From NCBI RefSeq assembly GCF_000295955.2, contig NZ_ALXE01000019.1, forward strand, positions 124,001 through 188,000: a DNA stretch of 64,000 nt. Reading direction: 5' to 3'. The translations under genes and the position numbers were made by a program. A model generated the notes under the pieces. That model did not search any database. It saw only the letters and a program-made list of their open reading frames with translations, and was not told the DNA's origin. The DNA is from Pantoea sp. A4 (GTDB lineage Bacteria; Pseudomonadota; Gammaproteobacteria; Enterobacterales; Enterobacteriaceae). Shown piece after piece: positions 20,963 to 30,531 of the stretch; the first letter of the stretch is position 1, and each line of letters opens with the position of its first letter.

Positions 20963-20979
20963 TTGGCATGAGGGTTGCT
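20963..20979 (+). promoter_or_regulatory. Sigma-54 promoter of yeaGH
   Basis: TTGGCATG, four bases, TTGCT: the -24 GG (20965-20966) and -12 GC (20977-20978) are separated by exactly ten bases, as RpoN requires. Transcription would start near 20990, some 80 bp before yeaG. Confidence 0.85.
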
Positions 20980-21070
20980 GTACTCATTAAGAGAATATCT
21001 TCCGGGAGCTGCACGAGCATTGTAATTACGCTCCTTTACCTGTGCTAAAAACGAAAGGACGGGCATCGCT

Positions 21071-23005
21071 ATGAATATATTCGATCACTATCGTCAGCGC
21101 TACGAAGCTGCTAAAGACGAAGAGTTCAGCTTGCAGGAATTTCTCACTATCTGTAAGCAGGACCGCAGTGCATACGCAAACGCCGCAGAGCGACTGTTAA
21201 CGGCTATTGGTGAGCCGGTGATGGTTGATACTGCCCAGGAGCCTCGCCTTTCTCGCCTCTTCTCTAACCGTGTGATCGCCCGCTATCCGGCGTTCGAAGA
21301 ATTTTACGGCATGGAAGAAGCCATTGAGCAGATCGTCTCCTATCTCAAACATGCCGCCCAGGGACTGGAAGAGAAGAAACAGATTCTCTACCTGCTCGGC
21401 CCGGTTGGGGGTGGTAAATCCTCCCTGGCGGAGCGGCTAAAATCACTGATGCAGCGCGTGCCAATCTACGTGCTGAGCGCCGATGGCGAACGTAGCCCGG
21501 TTAACGATCATCCTCTGTGCCTGTTTAATCCGCAGGAAGACGCCAATATTCTGGAGAAAGAATATGGCGTTTCCCGGCGTTACCTTGGCACCATTATGTC
21601 GCCGTGGGCGGCTAAACGCCTGCATGAGTTTGGCGGTGATATTACTCGCTTCAAAGTCGTAAAAGTCTGGCCATCCATTCTGGAACAGTTGGCCATTGCC
21701 AAAACTGAACCGGGTGATGAGAACAACCAGGATATTTCCGCCCTAGTCGGTAAAGTGGATATCCGTAAGTTGGAAAACCATGCGCAGAACGATCCCGACG
21801 CCTACGGTTATTCTGGTGCGCTGTGCCGTGCGAACCAGGGCATCATGGAATTCGTCGAGATGTTCAAGGCACCGATTAAAGTGCTGCACCCCCTGCTGAC
21901 CGCCACGCAGGAAGGTAACTATAACGGGACTGAGGGTATCTCTGCCCTGCCGTTTAACGGGATTATCCTTGCGCACTCTAACGAATCTGAGTGGGTGACG
22001 TTCCGTAACAACAAAAACAACGAGGCCTTCCTCGACCGTGTTTACATTGTAAAAGTGCCTTACTGCCTGCGTGTATCGGAAGAGATTAAGATTTACGAGA
22101 AACTGTTAAACAGCAGTGAATTGCTCTCTGCACCTTGCGCACCGGGCACCCTGGAAACGCTGGCTCGCTTCTCGATTCTTTCTCGTTTGAAAGAGCCGGA
22201 AAACTCCAGCATCTACTCAAAAATGCGCGTCTATGACGGGGAAAGCCTGAAAGATACCGATCCGAAATCTAAGTCCTGGCAGGAGTACCACGATTACGCC
22301 GGGGTTGATGAGGGCATGAACGGTCTCTCCACCCGTTTCGCGTTTAAAATCCTGTCACGCGTGTTTAACTTTGACCACGCGGAAGTGGCGGCTAACCCGG
22401 TTCATCTGTTCTACGTGTTGGAACAGCAGATCGAACGTGAGCAATTCCCGCAGGAGCTGGCAGAGAAATACCTTGAGCACCTGAAAGGCTATCTGATCCC
22501 TAAATATGCGGAGTTCATCGGCAAAGAGATTCAGACTGCGTATCTGGAATCTTACTCTGAATATGGTCAGAACATTTTTGACCGCTACGTGACCTATGCG
22601 GACTTCTGGATTCAGGATCAAGAGTATCGCGATCCTGATACCGGGCAGTTATTTGACCGTGAGTCACTGAATGCTGAGCTGGAGAAAATCGAGAAACCGG
22701 CGGGTATCAGTAACCCGAAAGATTTCCGTAACGAGATTGTCAACTTCGTGCTGCGCGCCCGTGCCCATAATAGTGGCCGCAATCCGAACTGGACCAGTTA
22801 CGAGAAGTTACGCACCGTGATCGAGAAAAAAATGTTCTCCAACACGGAAGAGCTGCTGCCGGTGATTTCGTTCAATACCAAAACATCGACCGATGAGCAG
22901 AAAAAACATGATGATTTTGTCGACCGCATGATGGAGAAAGGCTATACGCGCAAGCAAGTTCGCCTGCTGTGCGAATGGTATCTGCGCGTGCGTAAGTCTT
23001 CATAA
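21071..23005 (+). CDS. yeaG: PrkA-family serine protein kinase YeaG
   Basis: 644 residues, same length as E. coli YeaG and near identical in long blocks. An N-terminal AAA-like domain holds the Walker A GPVGGGKS at residues 110-117; the PrkA kinase-like C-terminal domain follows. In E. coli YeaG is induced under nitrogen starvation through NtrC and sigma-54 and helps cells survive sustained starvation. It is the first gene of the yeaG-yeaH operon. The sigma-54 promoter lies about 90 bp upstream, so the same control is likely here. Confidence 0.97.
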   Translation: MNIFDHYRQRYEAAKDEEFSLQEFLTICKQDRSAYANAAERLLTAIGEPVMVDTAQEPRLSRLFSNRVIARYPAFEEFYGMEEAIEQIVSYLKHAAQGLEEKKQILYLLGPVGGGKSSLAERLKSLMQRVPIYVLSADGERSPVNDHPLCLFNPQEDANILEKEYGVSRRYLGTIMSPWAAKRLHEFGGDITRFKVVKVWPSILEQLAIAKTEPGDENNQDISALVGKVDIRKLENHAQNDPDAYGYSGALCRANQGIMEFVEMFKAPIKVLHPLLTATQEGNYNGTEGISALPFNGIILAHSNESEWVTFRNNKNNEAFLDRVYIVKVPYCLRVSEEIKIYEKLLNSSELLSAPCAPGTLETLARFSILSRLKEPENSSIYSKMRVYDGESLKDTDPKSKSWQEYHDYAGVDEGMNGLSTRFAFKILSRVFNFDHAEVAANPVHLFYVLEQQIEREQFPQELAEKYLEHLKGYLIPKYAEFIGKEIQTAYLESYSEYGQNIFDRYVTYADFWIQDQEYRDPDTGQLFDRESLNAELEKIEKPAGISNPKDFRNEIVNFVLRARAHNSGRNPNWTSYEKLRTVIEKKMFSNTEELLPVISFNTKTSTDEQKKHDDFVDRMMEKGYTRKQVRLLCEWYLRVRKSS

Positions 23006-23082
23006 TCATCGTCTGTAAGCAAGCGTTTCTATCAGGGTCGGCTTTGGCCGACCCGGCTTACAATGCAGTTTGGGGGAATTTT

Positions 23083-24363
23083 ATGGCCTATTTCATCGAT
23101 CGGCGATTAAACGGCAAAAATAAAAGTGCGGTCAACCGGCAGCGCTTTTTACGTCGTTATAAATCGCAAATCAAGCAGTCGATCTCCGAGGCCATCAATA
23201 AACGCTCGGTGACCGATGTTGAGAGCGGTGAGTCTGTTTCCATTCCAATTGACGATATCAACGAGCCAAGTTTCCATCAGGGCCGCGGTGGCAGCCGTCA
23301 TCGCGTCCATCCAGGGAACGACCACTTTGTGCAGAATGACCGCATCGAACGCCAGCAAGGTGGTGGCGGAGGCGGCGGTGGTGGCCAGGGTAATGCCAGC
23401 CAGGATGGTGAAGGACAGGATGAATTTGTCTTCCAGATCTCAAAAGATGAGTATCTGGATTTGCTGTTTGAAGATCTGGCGCTGCCTAATTTGCGCAAAA
23501 ATCAGCACCGCCAGTTGAACGAGTATAAAACCCATCGGGCGGGATTCACGGCCAATGGCGTTCCCGCTAATATCAGTGTGGTCCGTTCTTTGCAGAACTC
23601 GCTGGCACGTCGCACCGCCATGACGGCGGGCAAGCGTCGCATGCTACGTGAACTGGAAGAGACCCTGAGTGAAGTCGAAAACGCGGAACCGGTGCAACTG
23701 CTGGAAGAGGAGCGTTTACGCAAGGAGATCGCCGAATTGCGTGCGCGTATCGACCGCGTGCCGTTTATCGATACCTTCGATTTGCGCTACAAAAACTTTG
23801 AGAAGCGCCCCGAGCCTTCCAGCCAGGCGGTGATGTTCTGCCTGATGGACGTCTCCGGTTCGATGGATCAAGCCACGAAAGATATGGCAAAACGCTTTTA
23901 TATTCTGCTCTATCTGTTCCTGAGCCGGACGTATAAAAACGTTGATGTGGTGTACATTCGTCACCATACGCAGGCCAAAGAGGTGGATGAGCAGGAGTTC
24001 TTCTACTCCCAGGAAACCGGCGGGACCATTGTCTCCAGCGCACTGAAGTTGATGGATGAAGTGGTTAAAGAACGCTACGATCCGGCGCAGTGGAACATTT
24101 ACGCCGCTCAAGCCTCGGACGGTGATAACTGGGCGGATGATTCACCGCTATGTCATGAAATTTTGGCAAAACACATTTTGCCTGTGGTGCGCTACTACAG
24201 CTATATCGAAATCACTCGCCGTGCGCATCAGACGCTATGGCGTGAGTACGAGCACCTGCAATCCGTGTTTGATAATTTTGCCATCCAGCATATTCGTGAA
24301 CCGGAAGATATCTATCCGGTATTCCGTGAGCTGTTTCGTAAGCAGGTTGAAGAACCGCGTTAA
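23083..24363 (+). CDS. yeaH: YeaG partner protein YeaH (YhbH/DUF444 family)
   Basis: 426 residues (E. coli 427). A basic N-terminus is followed by a nine-Gly tract (residues 93-101), a charged middle, and a von Willebrand A-like domain with the metal-site motif DVSGS at 256-260. It is co-expressed with yeaG and probably works with it and with SpoVR/YcgB, which is also in this window. The ATG at 23083 follows a GGGGGA site and restores the conserved [12 protein letters not shown] start; the frame is open 39 bp further up. The exact biochemical role is unknown. Confidence 0.95.
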   Translation: MAYFIDRRLNGKNKSAVNRQRFLRRYKSQIKQSISEAINKRSVTDVESGESVSIPIDDINEPSFHQGRGGSRHRVHPGNDHFVQNDRIERQQGGGGGGGGGQGNASQDGEGQDEFVFQISKDEYLDLLFEDLALPNLRKNQHRQLNEYKTHRAGFTANGVPANISVVRSLQNSLARRTAMTAGKRRMLRELEETLSEVENAEPVQLLEEERLRKEIAELRARIDRVPFIDTFDLRYKNFEKRPEPSSQAVMFCLMDVSGSMDQATKDMAKRFYILLYLFLSRTYKNVDVVYIRHHTQAKEVDEQEFFYSQETGGTIVSSALKLMDEVVKERYDPAQWNIYAAQASDGDNWADDSPLCHEILAKHILPVVRYYSYIEITRRAHQTLWREYEHLQSVFDNFAIQHIREPEDIYPVFRELFRKQVEEPR

Positions 24364-24370
24364 CACAGGC

Positions 24371-24399
24371 AAAAGCAGTCATCTCTGGCTGCTTTTTTC
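24371..24399 (+). terminator. yeaGH terminator
   Basis: AAAAGCAG pairs with CTGCTTTT (24371-24378 with 24389-24396) and a T-run follows. Confidence 0.8.
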
Positions 24400-24480
24400 T
24401 TCTATCCCAATAAATACTCAAAACTTAAACAACTATCAGGATGTTGCGAGTACAACACCCCCCTGTTGTTTAATCGCCGC

Positions 24481-25014
24481 TTAGCCATTCAGCGTGATAG
24501 TGGCATTCCTCTCCTGCGGCAAACGTCGCGCCTCAAGATAGACTGAACGCCAGTATGGGTTGTTCAGCGAAGAACGCGTGACACCCTGGCTGGAGGATGC
24601 ATGGAGGAAATTGTCATTCAGGTCATAGAACCCAACGTGCAACTCCCCTTTGATGCGGAAGAACACCAGATCGCCCGGTTGCAGGCTACTCTTCTTCACC
24701 GGTTTACCCATACGGATAAGTTCGGCGGTGGTGATGCGATCCATATTCATATTGAAGCGATCGTGCAGCGTACGCCAGACAAACCCGGAGCAATCCACCC
24801 CTTTTAGCTGCGTACCGCCCCACTGGTAGGGCGAACCTTCCCAATGATGCATTTGATCGTGTAATGCCGCCACAACCGCAATCATGTCTGGATTCGCAGT
24901 AGCAGCGCCTTGATCGGCGGTTTGGTTAACCGGCTGCTGCCCCTTATGGCTGGAGCAGGCAGTCACACAAAATATCAGAGCAAGAATCGCGAGTTTGTGC
25001 ACAGGTTTGTCCAT
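24481..25014 (-). CDS. nlpC: NlpC/P60 lipoprotein, probable peptidoglycan endopeptidase
   Basis: 177 residues. A lipoprotein signal peptide ends at the lipobox VTAC with Cys20. The NlpC/P60 domain has the catalytic Cys75 in GVDCSGF, His126 in ELHVGFY and a third polar residue, His138, in FLHASSS. The domain is closer to E. coli NlpC than to MepS, including the C-terminal RSSLxNxYW. Members cut D-Glu to diaminopimelate or cross-link bonds in the cell wall. It stands alone, convergent with yeaH. The symbol is tentative because the neighbourhood differs from E. coli nlpC. Confidence 0.88.
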   Translation of the reverse strand: MDKPVHKLAILALIFCVTACSSHKGQQPVNQTADQGAATANPDMIAVVAALHDQMHHWEGSPYQWGGTQLKGVDCSGFVWRTLHDRFNMNMDRITTAELIRMGKPVKKSSLQPGDLVFFRIKGELHVGFYDLNDNFLHASSSQGVTRSSLNNPYWRSVYLEARRLPQERNATITLNG

Positions 25015-25067
25015 GAGGCAAATAAACCGTCATTAATGGCCATTTCAGGCGGTTAAGGGGCAATTAT

Positions 25068-25092
25068 TGTGTCAAATTAGCAAATTGACACA
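25068..25092. repeat. Inverted repeat upstream of nlpC-like gene
   Basis: TGTGTCAA (25068-25075) and TTGACACA (25085-25092), perfect eight-base arms nine bases apart, about 55-80 bp before the nlpC-like start. Possible operator; the regulator is unknown. Confidence 0.4.
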
Positions 25093-25203
25093 TAAAAGAA
25101 AGTATAGAATCGTGGTGTCAGCGCACAAAAATGCAAAATTTTATTTCATAATTACCGTGCAGCACTGTATCAGACCGGTATCTATGGCAGATGAGGTGTT
25201 AAG

Positions 25204-25290
25204 ATGTTCATGACAAAACTGGCCTCTAAAGCGGTAAAAGCACTCAGAGCGCCATTTATCTGCATCTTATACTTGCAACCGTTTGTTTAA
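25204..25290 (+). CDS. Candidate small protein (28 residues)
   Basis: Short open frame from ATG 25204 (a second ATG is at 25210) to TAA 25288-25290, preceded by GAGGTG four bases before the first ATG. The peptide is basic at the N-terminus and hydrophobic at the C-terminus. It lies in the 340-bp gap between the divergent nlpC-like gene and cvrA. No family recognised, and chance occurrence is quite possible. Confidence 0.25.
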   Translation: MFMTKLASKAVKALRAPFICILYLQPFV

Positions 25291-25356
25291 CCACTATCTT
25301 GGATGGGGTCCCTACCCTGATTTACCGCACATTTTGCTCTGCAGGAGATCCCCTTT

Positions 25357-27084
25357 TTGAACACCAGCGTTATTTACAGTCTTTTCATTATCGGTTCCGT
25401 GCTGGTGGCCGCCAGCATCCTGCTCAGTTCATTTTCATCCCGTTTAGGGATCCCCATTCTGGTTATCTTCCTGGCGCTTGGGATGCTGACCGGCGTGGAC
25501 GGCATCGGCGGCATCGCCTTTGATAACTACCCCGTCGCCTACCTGGTGTCTAACCTCGCGCTGGCCGTGATTCTGCTCGATGGTGGTATGCGTACCAAAG
25601 CCAGCTCCTTGCGCGTGGCTCTGGGGCCTGCGCTATCGCTGTCGACCATTGGCGTGCTAATTACCGCAGGGTTGACGGGTATGATGGCCGCCTGGCTATT
25701 TAACCTCGATATCATGCAGGGCTTTTTGATTGGTGCCATCATCGGCTCAACCGATGCCGCAGCGGTCTTTTCCCTGTTGGGCGATAAGGGGTTGAACGAG
25801 CGCGTCAGCGCCACCCTGGAGATTGAGTCGGGTAGCAACGACCCGATGGCCGTATTTTTAACCATCACCCTGATAGAGATGATTCAACAAGGCCAACATG
25901 GATTAAGCTGGATGTTCCTTGTCCATCTGGTGCAGCAGTTCGGCTTAGGTATTGTGCTTGGCCTCGGTGGCGGTTGGTCACTACAGCAAATTATCAATCG
26001 CATCAGCCTGCCTCAGGGCCTGTATCCTCTGCTGGCGGTCAGCGGGGGCATTCTGGTTTTCGCCCTCACCACCCTACTGGAAGGCAGCGGCATTCTGGCG
26101 GTTTATCTGTGTGGATTCCTGTTAGGCAATAGCCCAATCCGCAACCGCTACGGCATTCTACAAACCTTTGATGGCATGGCATGGCTGAGCCAAATTGGCA
26201 TGTTCATCGTGCTTGGCCTGCTGGTCACCCCGTCTGACTTATGGCATATCGCGGTGCCCGCGATGATTCTTTCCCTGTGGCTGATTCTGGTGGCGCGTCC
26301 GCTGTCAATTCTGGTGGGGCTACTGCCGTTCCGTGGTTTTACCGGACGTGAACGCATCTTCATCAGTTGGGTAGGATTACGTGGGGCGGTCCCCATCATT
26401 CTGGCGGTGTTCCCGATGATGGCCGGGTTGGAAAACGCCCGTCTTTACTTCAATATCGCCTTCTTTGTGGTATTAGTGTCGTTAATGCTTCAGGGCACAT
26501 CACTGGGGTTTGCGGCGAAAAAAGCCAAGGTCATTGTTCCTCCCACCGCGTCCCCCATCAGCCGCGTTGGGCTGGATATTCACCCGGAAAATCCGTGGGA
26601 ACAGTTTGTTTACCAACTGAGTGCGGATAACTGGTGTGTCGGCGCTGCGCTGCGTGATTTACAAATGCCGCGCGACACCCGGATCGCCGCGCTGTTTCGC
26701 GACAATGTGCTGCTGCCCACCGGCAACAACACGCGGCTAAAAGAGGGGGATGTGCTGTGCGTGATTGGACGTGAACGCGATCTCTCCGCGCTGGGCAAAA
26801 TGTTTAGCCAGTCACCGCCTGTTGCCATGGACCAACGCTTCTTTGGTGACTTTATTCTGGATGCCGAAGCACGGTTGGGGGATGTGGCGCAAATTTATGG
26901 CCTCGACATCAATGAAGAAACCAACCAGCAGCAGTCACTGGGTCAGTTGATTATGGCGATGCTGGGCAGTACCCCGGTGGTGGGCGATCAGGTCGAATGG
27001 AATAATCTTATCTGGACCGTGGCAGAGAAAGAGGACAACCGTATCGCCAAAATTGGGGTTAAGGTCACAGAAGAGAGAGAATAA
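25357..27084 (+). CDS. cvrA: K+/H+ antiporter NhaP2
   Basis: 575 residues (E. coli 578). About 12 membrane helices form the CPA1 antiporter core, with the [11 protein letters not shown] segment holding the ion-binding Asp. A cytoplasmic TrkA-C domain and a CorC/HlyC-like domain fill the last 180 residues. It exports potassium in exchange for protons and regulates cell volume at low osmolarity. The start is a TTG at 25357 after AGGAGA; this gives exactly the E. coli N-terminal length and no ATG is available. In E. coli it neighbours dadX; here three genes intervene. Confidence 0.94.
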   Translation: MNTSVIYSLFIIGSVLVAASILLSSFSSRLGIPILVIFLALGMLTGVDGIGGIAFDNYPVAYLVSNLALAVILLDGGMRTKASSLRVALGPALSLSTIGVLITAGLTGMMAAWLFNLDIMQGFLIGAIIGSTDAAAVFSLLGDKGLNERVSATLEIESGSNDPMAVFLTITLIEMIQQGQHGLSWMFLVHLVQQFGLGIVLGLGGGWSLQQIINRISLPQGLYPLLAVSGGILVFALTTLLEGSGILAVYLCGFLLGNSPIRNRYGILQTFDGMAWLSQIGMFIVLGLLVTPSDLWHIAVPAMILSLWLILVARPLSILVGLLPFRGFTGRERIFISWVGLRGAVPIILAVFPMMAGLENARLYFNIAFFVVLVSLMLQGTSLGFAAKKAKVIVPPTASPISRVGLDIHPENPWEQFVYQLSADNWCVGAALRDLQMPRDTRIAALFRDNVLLPTGNNTRLKEGDVLCVIGRERDLSALGKMFSQSPPVAMDQRFFGDFILDAEARLGDVAQIYGLDINEETNQQQSLGQLIMAMLGSTPVVGDQVEWNNLIWTVAEKEDNRIAKIGVKVTEERE

Positions 27085-27158
27085 TCTGAAAGCCACTGGC
27101 GTTGATCCGTGCCATAAATGACTATGGTTATCTTATGGTCAATTTACTGGGGGTTGCT

Positions 27159-27392
27159 ATGGGTCATGTAGTCAAGATTGGGCGCTATGAAATCGTTGAT
27201 GCTGAGTTCAATCCCAACAATGTGCGGGACGTCAGCATCCCCTGCAATACCAATCCAGGCCTGAGTTATCAGCTGGATGGTTGGGATCACGAAACCAGCG
27301 TCCCGGCGTGGATCGATGGTCGTCGCATGGATCTGAAAATCGACCATTACGATAAAGAACAGGACAGCTGGGTGTTAAACCGCCCCGCTTAA
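27159..27392 (+). CDS. Small conserved-looking protein of unknown function (77 residues)
   Basis: I do not recognise the family. It is a soluble 77-residue protein beginning MGHVVKIGRYEIVDAEF, acidic, with Trp residues and no membrane segment or signal. The ATG at 27159 follows a GGGGG-type ribosome site and is better than a start 57 bp upstream. It starts 74 bp after cvrA on the same strand and ends at a strong terminator, so it may be co-transcribed with cvrA. Coding character is good: a clean frame with a codon bias like its neighbours. Confidence 0.75.
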   Translation: MGHVVKIGRYEIVDAEFNPNNVRDVSIPCNTNPGLSYQLDGWDHETSVPAWIDGRRMDLKIDHYDKEQDSWVLNRPA

Positions 27393-27399
27393 TTGTTTT

Positions 27400-27428
27400 C
27401 GCCAGCCTTGGTGGCTGGCGTTTATTCT
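27400..27428 (+). terminator. Terminator after the cvrA/small-protein unit
   Basis: Perfect eight-pair stem CGCCAGCC with GGCTGGCG (27400-27407 with 27413-27420), followed by TTTATT. Confidence 0.85.
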
Positions 27429-27748
27429 GATATATGGCGTTAATCCTAAAAAAATTATTTTCCTTGCCGTGTCATTCATTTTCCCTCTTCAGCAAAGTGC
27501 CCGCTTGGTTAAAAAGTAATTTAAGATTTTTACCCTGTTCCCAGTGTTCTCCTTCTAATGCATACTCCCTGAGTCGTCATTTTATTCTAAAAGTAAAACA
27601 TGTACTCGCCGAAGGTGAATGCATTGCTTTGATTTATCTATCTTTTTAGCTTCCTGGCTTGCAGTCCTGTGGCAATGACATTCTCATCCTGAACGCGTAC
27701 TTGATTCTGGTCAGACCATCTTTTACTCCAGTAAAGAGAGCAGGTTAT
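27429..27748 (+). promoter_or_regulatory. AT-rich leader of the sugar-phosphate transferase gene
   Basis: About 320 bp without a convincing gene; a 71-codon frame here lacks a ribosome site and coding character. It must hold the promoter of the following gene. A weak RcsAB-like word starts at 27522 but matches too few positions to call. No JUMPstart/ops element was found. Confidence 0.45.
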
Positions 27749-29218
27749 ATGGCAAGTACAATAGTTTTAAATGCAAACACTCGCTCATGGAGCGGGTTCC
27801 GTAAAAATATTATCGTTAAATTAGCGCTAAGCATTTCCGATTTACTTGCCCTCAACCTGGCCCTGTTTTTATCAGCGGTGACTATTCAGGGAATATGGGG
27901 CGATTTGAACAGCTTCATTCCACCGCAACAGATTGAGTACCGTTTTGTGGCGCAATTCGTGATGTCTGTCCTATGCACAGGATGGTTCTGGATGCGCTTA
28001 CGCCACTACACCTATCGCAAACCTTTCTGGTTCGAGCTGAAAGAGATTGTCAAAACCCTGGTGGTCTTCTCCCTGCTTGATCTGGCACTGATTGCTTTCT
28101 CCAAATGGGACTTCTCGCGTCTGGTATGGTTGTTTAGCTGGAGCTTTGCCCTGCTGCTGCTGCCGCTGTTTCGTTCCATCGTAAAACATGCCATTAACCG
28201 TGCCGGTCAGTGGCAGAAAGAGACCATTATTATTGGTTCCGGTAAGAATGCCCGTGAAGCCTACGCCGCATTGCAGAGTGAAGAGATCTTAGGCTACAAC
28301 GTACAGGCTTTTATTGCGGTGGAGTGTGATGAGCAACGGCCAGAGAGCGTTAATGGCGTGCCGGTTATCACCTGGAAAGATATTAACTGGCAGACCATAG
28401 ACCGTGAGAATACCCAGTTCATCGTGGCTATGGAGTTTGAGCAGCAGCCGGTACGCGACAAATGGCTGAAATTCCTCTCTAAAATGAAATGCCGTTCGGT
28501 GTCAGTGGTGCCTACACTGCGCGGCGTGCCACTGTATGGCACAGACATGTCATTTATTTTCAGCCACGAAGTGATGATCCTGCGCGTCAGCAATAATCTG
28601 GCGAAGCACTCTTCACGCCTGCTGAAACGCACTTTCGATATCGTTGTTGCCTCCATACTGCTGCTGTTCCTCGCGCCCGTATTTGGCTTGCTGTGTTTTA
28701 TGGTTAAACGAGACGGCGGTAATGCCATTTACGGTCATGAACGTGTGGGGCATGAGGGCCAGAAGTTTAAGTGCCTGAAGTTTCGCTCAATGGTAACCAA
28801 CTCTAAAGAGGTACTCGAAACGTTACTCGCCACCAGTGAGGAAGCCCGGGCAGAGTGGGATCGGGATTTCAAACTGAAAAACGATCCGCGTATCACCAAA
28901 ATTGGCGGATTTCTGCGGAAAACAAGCCTGGATGAGCTGCCCCAACTCTGGAATGTCTTGCGTGGCGAGATGAGTCTGGTCGGGCCGCGTCCGGTGATTG
29001 AAGCAGAGCTGGAACGCTATGCTGGCGACGTGGATTATTATCTGATGGCGAAACCGGGAATGACCGGTTTGTGGCAGGTCAGCGGGCGTAATGATATCGA
29101 CTACGATACCCGCGTCTACTTTGACTCCTGGTATGTGAAAAACTGGGCGTTGTGGACTGACATTGCGATCCTGTTTAAAACCGCTGGTGTGGTTTTCCGC
29201 CGTGACGGTGCCTACTGA
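27749..29218 (+). CDS. Undecaprenyl-phosphate galactose phosphotransferase (WbaP/AmsG type)
   Basis: 489 residues, the WbaP size. Four to five N-terminal membrane helices (about 20-150), a cytosolic Rossmann-like middle, and a C-terminal PHPT catalytic domain from KRTFDIV (about 293). That domain includes KFRSM, TSLDELPQLWNVL and the SLVGPRP motif. It starts O-antigen, capsule or exopolysaccharide units by moving galactose-1-P (or glucose-1-P) to undecaprenyl phosphate. The ATG at 27749 follows an AGAGAGCAGG site. No other glycosyltransferases are nearby, so it acts for a cluster elsewhere. Salmonella WbaP and Erwinia AmsG are the closest functions known to me; the sugar is inferred. Confidence 0.9.
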   Translation: MASTIVLNANTRSWSGFRKNIIVKLALSISDLLALNLALFLSAVTIQGIWGDLNSFIPPQQIEYRFVAQFVMSVLCTGWFWMRLRHYTYRKPFWFELKEIVKTLVVFSLLDLALIAFSKWDFSRLVWLFSWSFALLLLPLFRSIVKHAINRAGQWQKETIIIGSGKNAREAYAALQSEEILGYNVQAFIAVECDEQRPESVNGVPVITWKDINWQTIDRENTQFIVAMEFEQQPVRDKWLKFLSKMKCRSVSVVPTLRGVPLYGTDMSFIFSHEVMILRVSNNLAKHSSRLLKRTFDIVVASILLLFLAPVFGLLCFMVKRDGGNAIYGHERVGHEGQKFKCLKFRSMVTNSKEVLETLLATSEEARAEWDRDFKLKNDPRITKIGGFLRKTSLDELPQLWNVLRGEMSLVGPRPVIEAELERYAGDVDYYLMAKPGMTGLWQVSGRNDIDYDTRVYFDSWYVKNWALWTDIAILFKTAGVVFRRDGAY

Positions 29219-29227
29219 GTAAGGTTG

Positions 29228-29257
29228 ATTGTCATACCTGATACCAGGTATGACAAT
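29228..29257 (+). terminator. Hairpin after the WbaP-like gene
   Basis: Perfect 13-pair stem (29228-29240 with 29245-29257) with a four-base loop and a short T-run, right after the stop codon. Confidence 0.8.
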
Positions 29258-29337
29258 TTCTCCCTGCCCACTCTTCCCTTTTCCCGCCTGAATCATTACC
29301 CTCTCAAATCTTTTTCCTCTGAAAACACCGGCCTGCC

Positions 29338-30531
29338 ATGCAAAAATTTACTCTGTTACTGCTCAGTCTGGTCCTGCTGGCCCCGCTCGGTATTGACCTT
29401 TATCTGCCCACGCTGCCGCAAATTGCGCTGGGACTGAATACACCAATTGAAAACATACAAACCACAATCCCGATTTTTCTGTTGGTGATGGGGATCGGCC
29501 AGTTGGTCAGTGGCCCGCTGGTGGATAACTATGGCCGTAAACCCATCGCCATCGCTGGGCTGCTGTTATATTTCACAGGCAGCGCCATCGCCGCCACTGC
29601 AACCAGTTGGCCGCTGTTTTTAACGGCGCGCCTGGTGCAAGGCTGTGCGGTATGTTGTAGTGCTGTGGTTGCATTCAGCGGCGTGCGAGACCGCCTGCAA
29701 GGGGATGACGCGGCCCGCGCGTATGGCTTCCTCAATGGTGCGCTGAATATTGTCCCTGCCCTTGCCCCACTGCTGGGCGGCCTGTTGGCTCAGGCATTTG
29801 GCTGGCGCGCGCCTTTTTGGTTCCTGTGCGTTTATGCGGCGGTGATCTTGCTGCTGGTAATGCGTTTCTTACCCGAAACTCGCCCGGCAGATACGCTGCG
29901 GGTACGCGGGCTGCCGTTGCGCCAGTACGCTGCGATTCTGCGCTCTGGCCGCTTTATCGCTTTTGCTTGTGCTAATGCTGGCGCATTAGGCATGGTGCTG
30001 ACGTATGTGTCTCTGGCACCGGATGTGTTGATGACCAGCGGCGGGCTCACTGCCCTGCAGTTCTCTATCGCATTTGGGTTGAATGGTTTTTGGATCATGT
30101 TCGTTAGCACCATCGCTAACCGTACGATCCGTAAAGTCGGCAGGCCGTTCTGCCTGATGGTGGGCACCTTTGCCATGCTGGTGGGTGCAGCCCTGCTCAC
30201 CGGCGGTCAGCATCTTTTCGCCGCACAGCTACAGACACACTGGGCACTCTATATGATCCCGGTAGGTATCTCAGTCGCGGGTCTTGCCTTTACCGTTGGT
30301 CCTGCCACCAGCTATGCGCTGGAGCCGTATCAGCAACAGGCGGGCGTGGCCTCTGCACTGCAAGGATTTATTCAAATGGCAGGAGCCGCCAGCGCCAGTT
30401 TGCTGGTAGTGGCGTTGCCGATCGCAGCAAAGTCGGCACTGGCGCTGATGATGCTGGTAGGTGCAGCGCTGGCGTTGATCGCCTGGCGCTGCAGTAAGCG
30501 CGTACAGGGAACCCTGCGCGAAATTAAATAA
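29338..30531 (+). CDS. Bcr/CflA-family MFS drug exporter
   Basis: 397 residues with 12 predicted membrane helices. The MFS motif A (GPLVDNYGRKP) follows helix 2, and the drug-antiporter pattern APLLGG appears in helix 5. An N-terminal IDLYLPTLP segment is typical of Bcr/CflA exporters. The substrate cannot be told. The ATG at 29338 has no good ribosome site but is the only sensible start. Its last 8 bp overlap the 3' end of the convergent dadX. E. coli has no exporter at this place. Confidence 0.88.
   Translation: MQKFTLLLLSLVLLAPLGIDLYLPTLPQIALGLNTPIENIQTTIPIFLLVMGIGQLVSGPLVDNYGRKPIAIAGLLLYFTGSAIAATATSWPLFLTARLVQGCAVCCSAVVAFSGVRDRLQGDDAARAYGFLNGALNIVPALAPLLGGLLAQAFGWRAPFWFLCVYAAVILLLVMRFLPETRPADTLRVRGLPLRQYAAILRSGRFIAFACANAGALGMVLTYVSLAPDVLMTSGGLTALQFSIAFGLNGFWIMFVSTIANRTIRKVGRPFCLMVGTFAMLVGAALLTGGQHLFAAQLQTHWALYMIPVGISVAGLAFTVGPATSYALEPYQQQAGVASALQGFIQMAGAASASLLVVALPIAAKSALALMMLVGAALALIAWRCSKRVQGTLREIK

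Larger units (their letters stand above)
20486..21070. other. yeaE-yeaG divergent intergenic region (585 bp)
   Basis: No credible gene. In E. coli mipA stands between these genes; no remnant is seen. It contains two NtrC-like sites, a nested inverted repeat and a sigma-54 promoter, listed separately. The part from 20640 to 20950 shows nothing I can name. Confidence 0.7.

Noticed and set aside
20875..21066. 63-codon minus-strand frame before yeaG
   Set aside because: It runs antisense over the sigma-54 promoter, lacks a ribosome site and resembles nothing known.
23044..23082. Longer start for yeaH
   Set aside because: The extra 13 residues are not in E. coli YeaH, and the GGGGGA site fits ATG 23083.
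27522..27535. RcsAB box before the WbaP-like gene
   Set aside because: Only about 9 of 14 positions match and the right half is poor. Expected biologically but not supported.
27434..27649. 71-codon frame before the WbaP-like gene
   Set aside because: No ribosome site, begins right after a terminator, and the peptide lacks coding character. Probably chance in AT-rich leader.
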